A DNA stretch of 49,124 nucleotides from NCBI GenBank assembly GCA_030622135.1, contig JAUXGL010000006.1:1-49124 (forward strand), read 5' to 3'. The position numbers were made by a program, and so were the translations under genes. Below the pieces are notes generated by a model. That model was not told the DNA's origin. It was given only the letters and a program-made list of their open reading frames with translations, and ran no database searches. Each line of letters begins with the position of its first letter. Positions within the stretch are counted from its first letter, which is position 1. Positions 17,486 to 25,316 of the stretch are shown piece after piece. Source of the DNA: Deltaproteobacteria bacterium (lineage in GTDB: Bacteria > Myxococcota > B64-G9).

Positions 17486-17502
17486 TTGGCACAGATCTCG
17501 CA
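17486..17502 (+). promoter_or_regulatory. Sigma-54 (-24/-12) promoter for the Ca-binding-repeat protein
   Basis: TTGGCACAGATCTCGCA matches the sigma-54 consensus YTGGCACGRNNNTTGCW at 12 of 14 defined positions, with the invariant GG (17488-17489) and GC (17500-17501) exactly 10 bases apart. Transcription should start near 17513, giving a leader of about 58 bases to ATG 17571. Such promoters need an NtrC-type activator. Confidence 0.7.
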
Positions 17503-17570
17503 TTCTAGAGGGTTGAATGCGCAACGCAATAAAAACAATGAAGAAAACAAATAACCCAAGGAGGCAGGTA

Positions 17571-18866
17571 ATGAAAAAGGTATTTTTGGTAGGAATGGTA
17601 GCTGTGATTGCTCTTTTCGTGGCCGGTCCGGCGATGGCCCAGGCTCCCGGTGAGTGCACCGGCGGTCTGTGCGGTACTCCCGACGAGTCCGGCGGCGGTT
17701 GCGGCTGTGGCTGTGGTTCCATTCTGATCGCCAACACCGACCTGGGCGACACCTATCAGTACGCGGACGACTACGACGAGGACGGCATCGAGGACGACTT
17801 CGACAACTGCCCGTTCGTCCCCAACCGCGACCAGACCGATCGTGACGGCGACGCGGTGGGCAATGCCTGCGACAACTGCGGGGCAACCTCCAACGAGCTG
17901 CAGTTGGACGCCGACGGCGACGAAATCGGCGACCGTTGCGACCCCGACAAGGACGGCGACAACGTGCTCAACATCGCCGACAACTGCGAGCTGGTTCGCA
18001 ACCCCACCCAGTTGGACACTGACTCGGACGCCATGGGCGATGCCTGCGACGTGGACATCGACAATGACGGCTGGGACAACATCGTGGACAACTGCCCGTT
18101 TGTCCACAACCCGGGTCAGCTGAACACCGACCCCAACAACTTCGGCGACGCCTGCAACAGCGACAAGGACTCGGACGGCGTGCAGGATTTCGTGGACAAC
18201 TGCCCGCTGGTAAACAACCCCGACCAGCTTGACTCGGACGGAGACGCGATGGGTAACATGTGCGACGCCGACATGGACGACGACAGCATCCTCAACAAGT
18301 ACGACAACTGCCCGCGCGTGGCCAACGACGACCAGAGAGACGAAGACCGCGACGGTCTGGGCGATGTCTGCGACACCAACTTCTGCTATGTGGTGGATCG
18401 CGTGGATGCCTGCCTGGATCCCACCTCGGCGTTCCAGGTTTACGCCGGTGGTGACCGGTCGGTGTGCCCGGGCGAGAAGGTTCCCCTGCTTATCTGGGCC
18501 AACCGCAAGAACCGCGCCATCAAGTACGAGTGGTCCGTGACTCGCCCGGACGGCTCCCACTCCAGCATCAAGAACCCCAGAGGTTCCGCGACCCTCTCCA
18601 CCCCGTACAACTACCACTACAAAGAGGGCCGGATGGTGAACTTTACCGTGGACCAGGCTGGTGAATACCTCATCCGCGTGGCCGTCGAGCTGGTGTTCGA
18701 GGACGACCTCTATCCCGGCAAGCGTACGGCCACGGCGGAGTTCAAGCTCACGGCAGAAGGCGATCCCGTTGGCGGCGGCTGTGCAACCGTTCCCGGCGCG
18801 GGCAGTGCTGTCGGCCTGTTGGCCATGCTGCTCGGGTTGGTGGGTCTGCGGCTGCGGAGGCGCTAG
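17571..18866 (+). CDS. Secreted thrombospondin-type-3-repeat protein with sorting tail
   Basis: A 431-residue exported protein. I chose ATG 17571 over an upstream in-frame ATG at 17517 because AAGGAGG lies 6 bases before it and it begins a textbook signal peptide (cleavage after A-M-A, about residue 23). Residues about 60-285 carry thrombospondin type 3 repeats (D-x-D-x-D-G-x-G-D-x-C-D with D-N-C-P), which bind calcium and are cross-linked by Cys. A beta-sandwich-like region follows (about 300-395). The C-terminus (G-G-G-C, a hydrophobic helix, then R-L-R-R-R) resembles the MYXO-CTERM sorting signal, so surface anchoring is likely. It lies just upstream of the Glt/Agl-like operon but has its own promoter and terminator. 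Confidence 0.88.
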   Translation: MKKVFLVGMVAVIALFVAGPAMAQAPGECTGGLCGTPDESGGGCGCGCGSILIANTDLGDTYQYADDYDEDGIEDDFDNCPFVPNRDQTDRDGDAVGNACDNCGATSNELQLDADGDEIGDRCDPDKDGDNVLNIADNCELVRNPTQLDTDSDAMGDACDVDIDNDGWDNIVDNCPFVHNPGQLNTDPNNFGDACNSDKDSDGVQDFVDNCPLVNNPDQLDSDGDAMGNMCDADMDDDSILNKYDNCPRVANDDQRDEDRDGLGDVCDTNFCYVVDRVDACLDPTSAFQVYAGGDRSVCPGEKVPLLIWANRKNRAIKYEWSVTRPDGSHSSIKNPRGSATLSTPYNYHYKEGRMVNFTVDQAGEYLIRVAVELVFEDDLYPGKRTATAEFKLTAEGDPVGGGCATVPGAGSAVGLLAMLLGLVGLRLRRR

Positions 18867-18903
18867 CCGTTATAGCCCGCAAGGCTCCTTCCCTATCCCA
18901 GGG

Positions 18904-18941
18904 ACGGGCCGTCCTGCCAGGCAGGGCGGCCCGTTCTCTTT
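18904..18941 (+). terminator. Rho-independent terminator
   Basis: ACGGGCCG at 18904-18911 pairs with CGGCCCGT at 18927-18934, with an inner CCTGC/GCAGG stem, giving a 14-bp hairpin with one G-T pair. TCTCTTT follows. It lies 37 bases after the stop of the repeat protein. Confidence 0.75.
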
Positions 18942-18984
18942 GTAATAATCAGCCATTGCGACTTGGCCCGGACCCCGGATTCTC

Positions 18985-19013
18985 TTGACTAGACTCAAAC
19001 TCGCATATACAAT
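18985..19013 (+). promoter_or_regulatory. Candidate sigma-70-type promoter of the Glt/Agl-like operon
   Basis: TTGACT (18985-18990) and TACAAT (19008-19013) are 17 bases apart, each 5 of 6 to consensus. The leader to ATG 19230 would be about 210 bases; it contains a 9-base triple repeat and a sigma-54-like site. Confidence 0.55.
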
Positions 19014-19016
19014 CTG

Positions 19017-19043
19017 AAGCTCGTAAAGCTCGTAAAGCTCGCT
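19017..19043 (+). repeat. Three tandem 9-base repeats
   Basis: AAGCTCGTA occurs twice, followed by AAGCTCGCT, immediately downstream of the candidate -10 at 19008. Could be a regulator-binding array or simple slippage. Confidence 0.6.
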
Positions 19044-19121
19044 AGAGGCCGTGGGATTAAAGTAGGTTGTCGAGTTTGGAAGATCTGGAAAAAGGGCAAG
19101 GATTTTAACTGGGTAGTTTTA

Positions 19122-19138
19122 TTGGCGGTGGTTTTGCA
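19122..19138 (+). promoter_or_regulatory. Candidate sigma-54 promoter of the Glt/Agl-like operon
   Basis: TTGGCGGTGGTTTTGCA matches YTGGCACGRNNNTTGCW at 11 of 14 defined positions, with GG (19124-19125) and GC (19136-19137) 10 bases apart. Start would be near 19149, about 80 bases before ATG 19230. Weaker than the site at 17486 in the -24 element. The remaining gene-free sequence around it (18942-19229) shows nothing else clear. Confidence 0.5.
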
Positions 19139-19229
19139 TCTGACGGAAATTATGTGAGCGGTTCAACTGAAGCGGCGAGTCCTGCGTGGGTTGTTTGACC
19201 GCGGCAGGAGCCGTGCTGGGAGAAACGAC

Positions 19230-19880
19230 ATGGGTTTTTTGGAGCAATTCAATCCCTTTTCACGCAGCGGCATTTGGATGTTCTTGATCCTGTTGGTGTC
19301 GGTGTACACGTTTACACTGGTAATCGAGAGAGCCTACGCGCTCTGGATGCGGTTCAAGATCGACGCCAGCCAGATCCTCTCGAGGATCCTGTCTTTCGTC
19401 GACTCCAACAATTACAGCCGGGCCATCGAGGTATGCAACACCCGGCAGAGCCATCCCATGTGCGTGGTGCTCAAAGCGGGCCTGCTCAAGGCCAACCGCT
19501 CGGACATCGAGATACGCCGCGCCCTGGAACAGACCACCATGAAAGTAGGGCCCCAGATATCGAAACGCACGCCGTATCTGGCCACGTTGGCGAACGTGGC
19601 CACCTTGATGGGTCTTTTGGGCACGATTTTCGGCCTGATCATGGCGTTCGAGGGCGTTGAAATGGCCTCGGCCGCCAAGAAGCAGGAGGTTTTGGCCCGG
19701 GGCATCTCGCTGGCCATGAGCACCACCGCGTTCGGATTGATCGTGGCCATTCCGACAACCATTGCCCATGCCGTGCTGACCGCCCGGCAGAACGTGTTGA
19801 TGGACACCATCGAAGATAGCGCCATGACGCTGTTCAACCACATATCCGCCAAGAACCGGATGGGAACCATGCGGCGTTGA
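19230..19880 (+). CDS. ExbB/TolQ/AglR-type motor protein
   Basis: A 216-residue inner-membrane proton-channel subunit of the ExbB/TolQ family. Three transmembrane segments (about 14-33, 122-145, 160-182) include the conserved G-L-L-G-T-I-F-G-L in the second and S-T-T-A-F-G-L-I-V-A-I-P in the third, whose Thr residues line the proton path in known members. It assembles with the two ExbD/TolR proteins encoded next. ATG 19230 follows GGGAGAAA; an upstream in-frame codon at 19191 would add 13 residues. First gene of the operon-like block ending at 33011, in the same motor order as myxobacterial aglRQS. Confidence 0.92.
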   Translation: MGFLEQFNPFSRSGIWMFLILLVSVYTFTLVIERAYALWMRFKIDASQILSRILSFVDSNNYSRAIEVCNTRQSHPMCVVLKAGLLKANRSDIEIRRALEQTTMKVGPQISKRTPYLATLANVATLMGLLGTIFGLIMAFEGVEMASAAKKQEVLARGISLAMSTTAFGLIVAIPTTIAHAVLTARQNVLMDTIEDSAMTLFNHISAKNRMGTMRR

Positions 19881-19919
19881 CAGGCGTCTAACCTCGGGAG
19901 GGGGACAGGGAGGCAGTCC

Positions 19920-20432
19920 ATGCCCAGAAGGAGCGAAGAGGATCCGGTGCACCTGAACATGGTGCCAGTCATGAATCTCTTTCTGGCCATGATTCCGTTT
20001 CTGTTGATGTGCGCGGCTTTCTTCCAGGTTTCGGTGATCAACGCCTCGGTGCCCGCGCTCTCCGAGGGGGGCGCGGACCCCGCGGACGAGCCCAAGAAGG
20101 AGTTGAAGAAGATCACTTTAAACCTCCAGATCGCAAAAAGCGGCTTTGTCCTCTCCGCCCAGGGCGACCAGCCGCCCGATGAGTTGCAGAAAATCGGCGG
20201 GACCATACCCAAAGAGCAGGGTAAGTACGATTTCGAGAAGCTGGCCGAACGCTGCAAGAAGATTCATGACAAGTACAACAAGAGCGACACGGTGATCATC
20301 CTTCCCGAAAAGGATATTCTCTACGACGTCGTTGTTCATGCCATGGACGCCGCCCGGGAGCGGATCCTGGACAAGCGCCTGGACACGCGTGAGCACCTGT
20401 TCACCAACGCGGTGGTCTCGTCGATTTTGTGA
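19920..20432 (+). CDS. ExbD/TolR-type protein lacking the channel Asp
   Basis: A 170-residue ExbD-family protein with a short cytoplasmic start, one transmembrane helix (about 18-38) and a periplasmic domain. The family normally has an Asp at the start of the helix that carries protons; here the position is Asn19 (P-V-M-N-L-F). The periplasmic part has the usual beta-alpha layout, with an expanded loop (about 50-65). It probably pairs with the second ExbD, which keeps the Asp. ATG 19920 starts 39 bases after the ExbB stop. Confidence 0.85.
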   Translation: MPRRSEEDPVHLNMVPVMNLFLAMIPFLLMCAAFFQVSVINASVPALSEGGADPADEPKKELKKITLNLQIAKSGFVLSAQGDQPPDELQKIGGTIPKEQGKYDFEKLAERCKKIHDKYNKSDTVIILPEKDILYDVVVHAMDAARERILDKRLDTREHLFTNAVVSSIL

Positions 20433-20444
20433 GGGATAGAAGCA

Positions 20445-20933
20445 ATGGGACAAAGGCCTAGGAGAGTAAAAGAAAAGGCGATGGACCTGAACCTCACCTC
20501 GATGATGGATATGTTTACCATCATCCTGGTGTTTTTAATTTTTTCCTTCTCCAACCAGGACCAAAACTTGAAATTGGATCAGGACCTGACCCTGCCCGAG
20601 TCGACCGCGGCCATCGAGTTCAGGTGGGCCATCAACGTCAACGTCACGCCAACCGAGCTTAAGGTGGAGGGCAACACCGTGGCCAAGGTCAAGAACGGCA
20701 AGTTTACCGGGGTCAAGATCGACAAGGAGAAGAAGCGCGTCCTGCCGCTTTTTCACTTACTCAAGAAGTTCAAAGAGATAGAGAGCCAAGAGAAAGTTAA
20801 CCCGACCGAATCCGAGACGGTGATTTCGTTCCAGGCGGACAAGAATCTGCCTTTCGAGACGGTCGACCTGGTGATGAAGACTTCGGCGCAAGCGGGGTAC
20901 CCCAATTTCCGGTTCGTGGTGATGAAGAAGTAG
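20445..20933 (+). CDS. ExbD/TolR-type protein with channel Asp
   Basis: A 162-residue ExbD/TolR-family protein: cytoplasmic start, L-N-L-T-S-M-M-D with the proton-carrying Asp22, one transmembrane helix (about 20-38), and a periplasmic domain ending in a typical V-D-L-V-M-K-T-S-A-Q-A-G-Y-P segment. It follows the Asn-variant ExbD by 12 bases, giving the ExbB-ExbD-ExbD order of myxobacterial aglR-aglQ-aglS. It should form the force-generating stator with ExbB and the other ExbD. Confidence 0.9.
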   Translation: MGQRPRRVKEKAMDLNLTSMMDMFTIILVFLIFSFSNQDQNLKLDQDLTLPESTAAIEFRWAINVNVTPTELKVEGNTVAKVKNGKFTGVKIDKEKKRVLPLFHLLKKFKEIESQEKVNPTESETVISFQADKNLPFETVDLVMKTSAQAGYPNFRFVVMKK

Positions 20934-20954
20934 GCACTTGCTGATGGAAACGCG

Positions 20955-20966
20955 ACAACATGTTGT
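20955..20966. promoter_or_regulatory. 12-bp perfect palindrome
   Basis: ACAACATGTTGT in the 96-base gap between the second ExbD gene and the next gene. It could be a regulator site or chance; no matching promoter hexamers are evident. Confidence 0.25.
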
Positions 20967-21029
20967 AAGGCCGGTTGGTGATGGTAGCTCCCAAGCGAAG
21001 CCTTGGAGAAAATGTAGGGAGGTTTTCCC

Positions 21030-21443
21030 ATGAGGTTACCTGCTCGGCTGTCGGTTGTAGTGATGGTGCTGCTGGCCTTCCTGCTTGCGGACGTGGGTGA
21101 GGCGCCGGCGCTTCCTCTTATAAAAACTTCCGGGGTCCGGATGGCCGGCGCCGAGGGAACGAAGATTGCCCGCCGGCGCAAGCGCCCGAAACGGCGCAAG
21201 GCCCGCCCGAAACCGGAGCCCGTGCCCGCGGCCGAGCCCGCGGCCGCTCCCGCCGGCGCCGGTGGCCCGTCGTTGCGCCGGACTACCCGCATCGAGTTCG
21301 ATGCCCAGCTGATCAAGGGGCAGACCACCAAGGCGGGCGAGGTGCAGATCCTGGAACGTAAGGACACCGAGCTGAAGAGCATGGTGAAAAGGAGAACGAG
21401 TTTTCGGGAGGAGATCATTCACACGGTGTTTCCAGAGAAGTGA
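21030..21443 (+). CDS. Small secreted basic/Pro-Ala protein
   Basis: A 137-residue protein with a signal peptide (about 1-28), a Lys/Arg-rich patch (about 47-65), a Pro/Ala linker (about 66-88) and a conserved-looking C-terminal part (I-E-F-D-A-Q-L-I-K-G-Q-T-T-K-A-G and S-M-V-K-R-R-T-S-F-R-E-E-I). I know of no defined function. Its place between the motor genes and the FHA/TonB-like gene suggests a periplasmic adaptor of the same complex; the basic patch could bind peptidoglycan or anionic surfaces (inference). A GGGAGG ribosome site precedes ATG 21030. Confidence 0.78.
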   Translation: MRLPARLSVVVMVLLAFLLADVGEAPALPLIKTSGVRMAGAEGTKIARRRKRPKRRKARPKPEPVPAAEPAAAPAGAGGPSLRRTTRIEFDAQLIKGQTTKAGEVQILERKDTELKSMVKRRTSFREEIIHTVFPEK

Positions 21444-21483
21444 GCGAGAGTTTTCCCGGGGCTGTTTTTAAAAGGGGTTGTCG

Positions 21484-23916
21484 ATGGGTCAGCGATCGCA
21501 AGATCGACAGGAACACATAGTAATCCAGGTGTTCATCTTCCGCGAGGGGCGCTTCTGGGGCACCGAGTGTTTTGCCCAGAATGTTCTCACAATCGGCCGG
21601 AGCCCCGAGGCCGATCTGCAGCTTGACGACGACGTAATCTCGCGCACCCATACCGAGTTGAACGTAAACGCCGAGGGCCTGGTCATCGAAGACCTGGGCA
21701 GCTCCAACGGCACGTTTGTCAACGGCGAGTCGGTGGAGCGCTGCTTCATCGACAGCCGGGACGAGGTGTCCATCGGCTCGTTTGCCCTGAAGTTCAAGCT
21801 GTTGGCCAAGAAGAAGCCCAAGCGGCGCTCTGGTGACGAGACCCGCATCGTCGATCGCGACGTCGCCATCCGGGAAATGACCGAGGTGGTGAAGCCCGAG
21901 GTGGTGGACGACAACATGATGATGGGCGGGGTCTCCGGGCTCGATCCCGCGCACCCGGCGCCACCACGCTCCCAGCCGGCCTACCCGCCGGAGGATAAGC
22001 CCTCCAGCGCTTCGACCCAGGAGCCGGTTCGGGAGGTCGAGTCCCGGCGAGGGGAGATCGCCGCCGCCTTGCGCGAGGAACTGGGCGGTTTCAAGCCCCC
22101 CGCGGCCGAGCGGGTGGAGCAGCCCCCCGAGGCCGTGCAGGCAACCCAAGAGCACGAGCCGGTCACCGAGCAGTTCGAGCCGGACGAATACTCGGTCGAT
22201 ACCCATGTGGAGCAGAGCCCGCTTCTATCTCCCCAGTCGCAGGACGCGGCGCCGGATCACAGCACCCGGTGGCTGACCCCCGAGCCGGAGAGTAGTCCTT
22301 CGCTGGAGTTGGCCCCCGATTTACAGCCGGAGCAGCTTCCCCACCAAGTGCGGGACATGGGGTCCGGCGGGGTCATGCCGGAGTCACCGGTAGCGGCAGA
22401 GCCGGAATCATTCCTGCCGGCGGGTGAGGAGCCCGAACCCCCGGTCGAGGGTGATCGGGGGGGGGACGACCCAGAGGGCGAAGAAGGCGAGGACGAGGAG
22501 TCCCAGCGCGATTTCGTGGAGCCCTTTTCCCTGCTGAACAACCTCATCCGCGAAAACTTCGCCCAGCCGCAGGTTTCCACCGAGCCGGATCCGGTGGTGG
22601 AGATCATCGGGTACAGCTCAGAGAAGCAGGTTCTCAGCTACGAGCAGATTGGGAAGGGCGGTAAGCATCGTATCGGCCCAAAGAAGTTTGTTCTGGCCCA
22701 CTACAAAGAGACCGGCTCGTGCCGGGTGCTGTTTACGGATGATTTTTCCGGCGGCGTCATCACCGGCGGGAGGACGGTGGCCGTGGATGGGTTGAAAACC
22801 GGCACGAACCAGATGTCCGGCCGGAAGGGAAAGAACGTATACGCGTACAAGCTCATGAAGGGAGACTACGCCAACCTGATCCACGAAGGTGGCGGTTCGT
22901 TCGTGCGCTTTGTCAATCCCCCCAAGCTTCCCCCGGTCCCCAGGACGAAGAAGTTCGACCCCATGACCTGGAAGATCTTCGGCTCGACCTTCCTGGCCCA
23001 TGTCCTCTTCATCGTGGTCTTGAGCTTCTTCTCCAAGGGTGTCAACGCCGCCTCGGATGCCGACATCGATCGGTTCGCCAAGGTGGACCTGAAAGACATC
23101 CAGATGGATAAGCCCGAGGAGGAGGTCGAGATTCCCCTCGATCAGTTGCCCGAGCCGGAGAAGACCGAGGACGAGAAAAAGGAAGAGAAGAAGAAGGAAG
23201 AAGAGAAGCCCGAGAAGAAGAAAAAGCCCAAGAAGACCAAAAAACGCAGGAAGAAAGGCAGCGGCCCGGGCGATCAGGGTGGTGGCGCCGGGATGATGGC
23301 GGCACTGGGCAACCTCTCGAAGAAGAAACCCTCTCGCAACATCGTCGCGGCGGTTTCCAACCTGGACGCCGTGCGAGTGCCGGGAGGGCGTTCCCGGTAC
23401 AAGGTCTCCGGTTTGGTTACCAAGCTTCCCACCTCCAGCGTGGTGGTCTCCCGCGGCCGCGGGGTGGGAGTCAAGGCGGGTATCGATCTCCTCCGTGGCG
23501 GCAAGGGGCGGGGCGGTATGGCCGGAATCGGCCCCGGCGCGCTGCGCGGAGGCAAGACGGGCAAGCGCGGCGTCGGCGGTGTGGTGTTCAAGGCGCCCAA
23601 GCGCAAGATGCGCGTGCGCGGCCACCTGAGCCGGGATGCCATCGCCAAGGTTGTCCGGAAGCACCTGCGGGAGATCCAGTACTGTTACGAAAAGAACCTG
23701 ATGCTCAACTCCAAGCTGGCGGGAAAACTGATCATGGAGTGGACCATCACGATTTCGGGCTCCGTGAGCGTGGTGAAAACCAAGAGCAACACCATGGCGA
23801 CACCGGCGGTGGCCATGTGCGTCTCCGCCAGGATAAAAGGCTGGAAGTTTCCGAAGCCTAAAGGCGGCATAGTGGTGGTGTCCTATCCTTTCATTTTCAA
23901 CTCCATTGGATTCTAA
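21484..23916 (+). CDS. FHA-domain, TonB-like AgmX/PglI C-terminal protein (GltG-like)
   Basis: An 810-residue inner-membrane protein. The N-terminal FHA domain (about 12-95) has G38-R-S, S53-R-T-H and G-S-S-N-G-T-F-V-N-G (72-81), the phosphothreonine-binding set. A long acidic, Pro-rich linker (about 120-350) leads to a second beta-rich region (about 365-480), then a single transmembrane helix (about 496-516). The periplasmic part is Lys/Glu/Pro-rich like TonB (about 545-600), then Gly-rich, ending in an AgmX/PglI-type C-terminal domain (about 710-810). This architecture matches the Glt gliding-complex protein GltG/PglI and would link cytoplasmic phospho-signals to periplasmic partners driven by the ExbB/ExbD motor. 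Confidence 0.85.
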   Translation: MGQRSQDRQEHIVIQVFIFREGRFWGTECFAQNVLTIGRSPEADLQLDDDVISRTHTELNVNAEGLVIEDLGSSNGTFVNGESVERCFIDSRDEVSIGSFALKFKLLAKKKPKRRSGDETRIVDRDVAIREMTEVVKPEVVDDNMMMGGVSGLDPAHPAPPRSQPAYPPEDKPSSASTQEPVREVESRRGEIAAALREELGGFKPPAAERVEQPPEAVQATQEHEPVTEQFEPDEYSVDTHVEQSPLLSPQSQDAAPDHSTRWLTPEPESSPSLELAPDLQPEQLPHQVRDMGSGGVMPESPVAAEPESFLPAGEEPEPPVEGDRGGDDPEGEEGEDEESQRDFVEPFSLLNNLIRENFAQPQVSTEPDPVVEIIGYSSEKQVLSYEQIGKGGKHRIGPKKFVLAHYKETGSCRVLFTDDFSGGVITGGRTVAVDGLKTGTNQMSGRKGKNVYAYKLMKGDYANLIHEGGGSFVRFVNPPKLPPVPRTKKFDPMTWKIFGSTFLAHVLFIVVLSFFSKGVNAASDADIDRFAKVDLKDIQMDKPEEEVEIPLDQLPEPEKTEDEKKEEKKKEEEKPEKKKKPKKTKKRRKKGSGPGDQGGGAGMMAALGNLSKKKPSRNIVAAVSNLDAVRVPGGRSRYKVSGLVTKLPTSSVVVSRGRGVGVKAGIDLLRGGKGRGGMAGIGPGALRGGKTGKRGVGGVVFKAPKRKMRVRGHLSRDAIAKVVRKHLREIQYCYEKNLMLNSKLAGKLIMEWTITISGSVSVVKTKSNTMATPAVAMCVSARIKGWKFPKPKGGIVVVSYPFIFNSIGF

Positions 23917-23940
23917 GTGAATATCCAGAGGGAGGGCCTG

Positions 23941-24633
23941 ATGCACCCTTCTCGTATTCGTGGTTTTCTGAAGGTGTCGGTCGGGTTTATCCTGGCGATG
24001 TTGGTGTCGCTCCCGTTTCGGGCCCCGGCCCAGGAGGACGATCTGGATCAGGGCAAGGTGTTCGCCATCCAGGCGCGTGACTACCGCATGAATCATGAGT
24101 TTTCCCTGTCCATGGCGTTTTTGCCCCTGGATGCGTTCTACAAGTTTTTTGCCGTGTCGGGTCACTACGTGGTGCACTTCAACGACCTGTGGGCCTGGGA
24201 GGCGATTCATTTCGCGTTTTCCCAGTATCTGGACGTGGACACGGGGTTGAAGTCGGAGCTGTCCGACAAGTGGGATGCCAGCGCGACCGACACTCCGCGA
24301 ATCGACTATTCCTTCGACACCAATCTCATGCTCAAGCCGTTGTACGGGAAAATGACCCTGTTCGACAGCCTGATTGTTTACATGGAGACCTACTTTGTTC
24401 TGGGGGTCGGCGCGGAGAAGTTCGAGACGGCCTGGTTCCCGGCGGGGAACGTGGGTGTGGGGATGCGCATCTTCCTCTCCGACACTCTGTCGCTCCGTTT
24501 CGAGGTGCGCGAGTACGTTTATCTGGAGGAAGGCGGCGTGGACAGCACGCTCTACTTCGGCGTTGGATTCTGCTACAACGCCTTTGCCGAGGAACGGAAG
24601 GTGAAAAAGGAGGAGAAGGGGGTGAAGGAATGA
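23941..24633 (+). CDS. Small outer-membrane beta-barrel protein (GltA/GltB-like), copy 1
   Basis: A 230-residue protein with a signal peptide (to A-P-A-Q, about residue 29) and a mature part of alternating aromatic/hydrophobic strands typical of an 8-10 stranded barrel; the tail is charged. It is paralogous to the next product: both share N-H-E-[FI]-S, the L-P-L-D block, H-F-N and a L-x-L-Y-G-K segment. Two such barrels beside FHA/TonB-like and TPR genes recall GltA/GltB of myxobacteria. ATG 23941 is preferred to GTG 23917 because GGGAGGG lies just before it. It overlaps the next gene by 4 bases. Confidence 0.75.
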   Translation: MHPSRIRGFLKVSVGFILAMLVSLPFRAPAQEDDLDQGKVFAIQARDYRMNHEFSLSMAFLPLDAFYKFFAVSGHYVVHFNDLWAWEAIHFAFSQYLDVDTGLKSELSDKWDASATDTPRIDYSFDTNLMLKPLYGKMTLFDSLIVYMETYFVLGVGAEKFETAWFPAGNVGVGMRIFLSDTLSLRFEVREYVYLEEGGVDSTLYFGVGFCYNAFAEERKVKKEEKGVKE

Positions 24634-25304
24634 GAACCGCAAGATTCTCACTCGTCCTGTTGGTTATGTCGGTTCTGTTGTCCGTCCCGTCCGCGCGGGC
24701 GCAGGAACAGTCCTACCGGGAGAAGAGCGCCTACGGTCCCATCCAGCGTCGGCTCTTCGAGCTGAACCACGAAATCTCAATAGGCTGGGCCTACCTTCCG
24801 TTGGATCCCTTTGCCAAGGGGTACGGCGCGCAACTGAGCTACACCATCCACTTCAATCATTTCATTGCCCTGGAGTTGTTCCGGGTGGGCTGGACCTACA
24901 ACCGCGACAGCAAGCTGAAAACCAAGCTGCTCGACCAGATGCCCGACGTCTCCCCCGCGGAGTTTCCGGCGGTGGTTTTCTTCGAGAACACCAACCTCAT
25001 CTTCAAGCTCCTTTACGGCAAACAATCCCTGTTTAACCGTACGGTGGTGCACTTCGAGGTTTACGCCACGCTGGGGGGTGCTTTCCTGTTCCGCAATCCC
25101 TATCCCATCTGGGACGGCGATCTGAACAACGCGCGTTACGAGTTCGGCGTCAACGGCGGCTTCGGTGCCCGCTTCTGGTTCAGTCCCAGGTGGTCCTTCA
25201 AGATCGACCTGAGGGACACCGTCGTCATGCTGTGCTTCAACCGCGGGGATTTTCCCCTGGAGAACTCGGCCCTGGTAGGTTTCTCGTTTGCCGTCAATAT
25301 TTAG
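24630..25304 (+). CDS. Small outer-membrane beta-barrel protein (GltA/GltB-like), copy 2
   Basis: A 224-residue protein with a signal peptide (to A-R-A-Q, about residue 25) and a barrel-like mature domain. The shared N-H-E-I-S, L-P-L-D-P-F and K-L-L-Y-G-K segments mark it as a tandem duplicate of its upstream neighbour. The last strand ends in an aromatic-rich F-S-F-A-V-N-I, near but not exactly the usual C-terminal Phe signal. ATG 24630 overlaps the upstream stop. Likely a heteromeric partner of copy 1 in the outer membrane. Confidence 0.75.
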   Translation: MRTARFSLVLLVMSVLLSVPSARAQEQSYREKSAYGPIQRRLFELNHEISIGWAYLPLDPFAKGYGAQLSYTIHFNHFIALELFRVGWTYNRDSKLKTKLLDQMPDVSPAEFPAVVFFENTNLIFKLLYGKQSLFNRTVVHFEVYATLGGAFLFRNPYPIWDGDLNNARYEFGVNGGFGARFWFSPRWSFKIDLRDTVVMLCFNRGDFPLENSALVGFSFAVNI

Positions 25305-25316
25305 GAGATCGTTTTC

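Noticed and set aside
22618-24651. A 677-residue minus-strand open frame opposite the FHA gene and first barrel gene
   Set aside because: Shadow of third-position GC bias. It has no signal, motif or ribosome site, and the sense strand carries clear domains.
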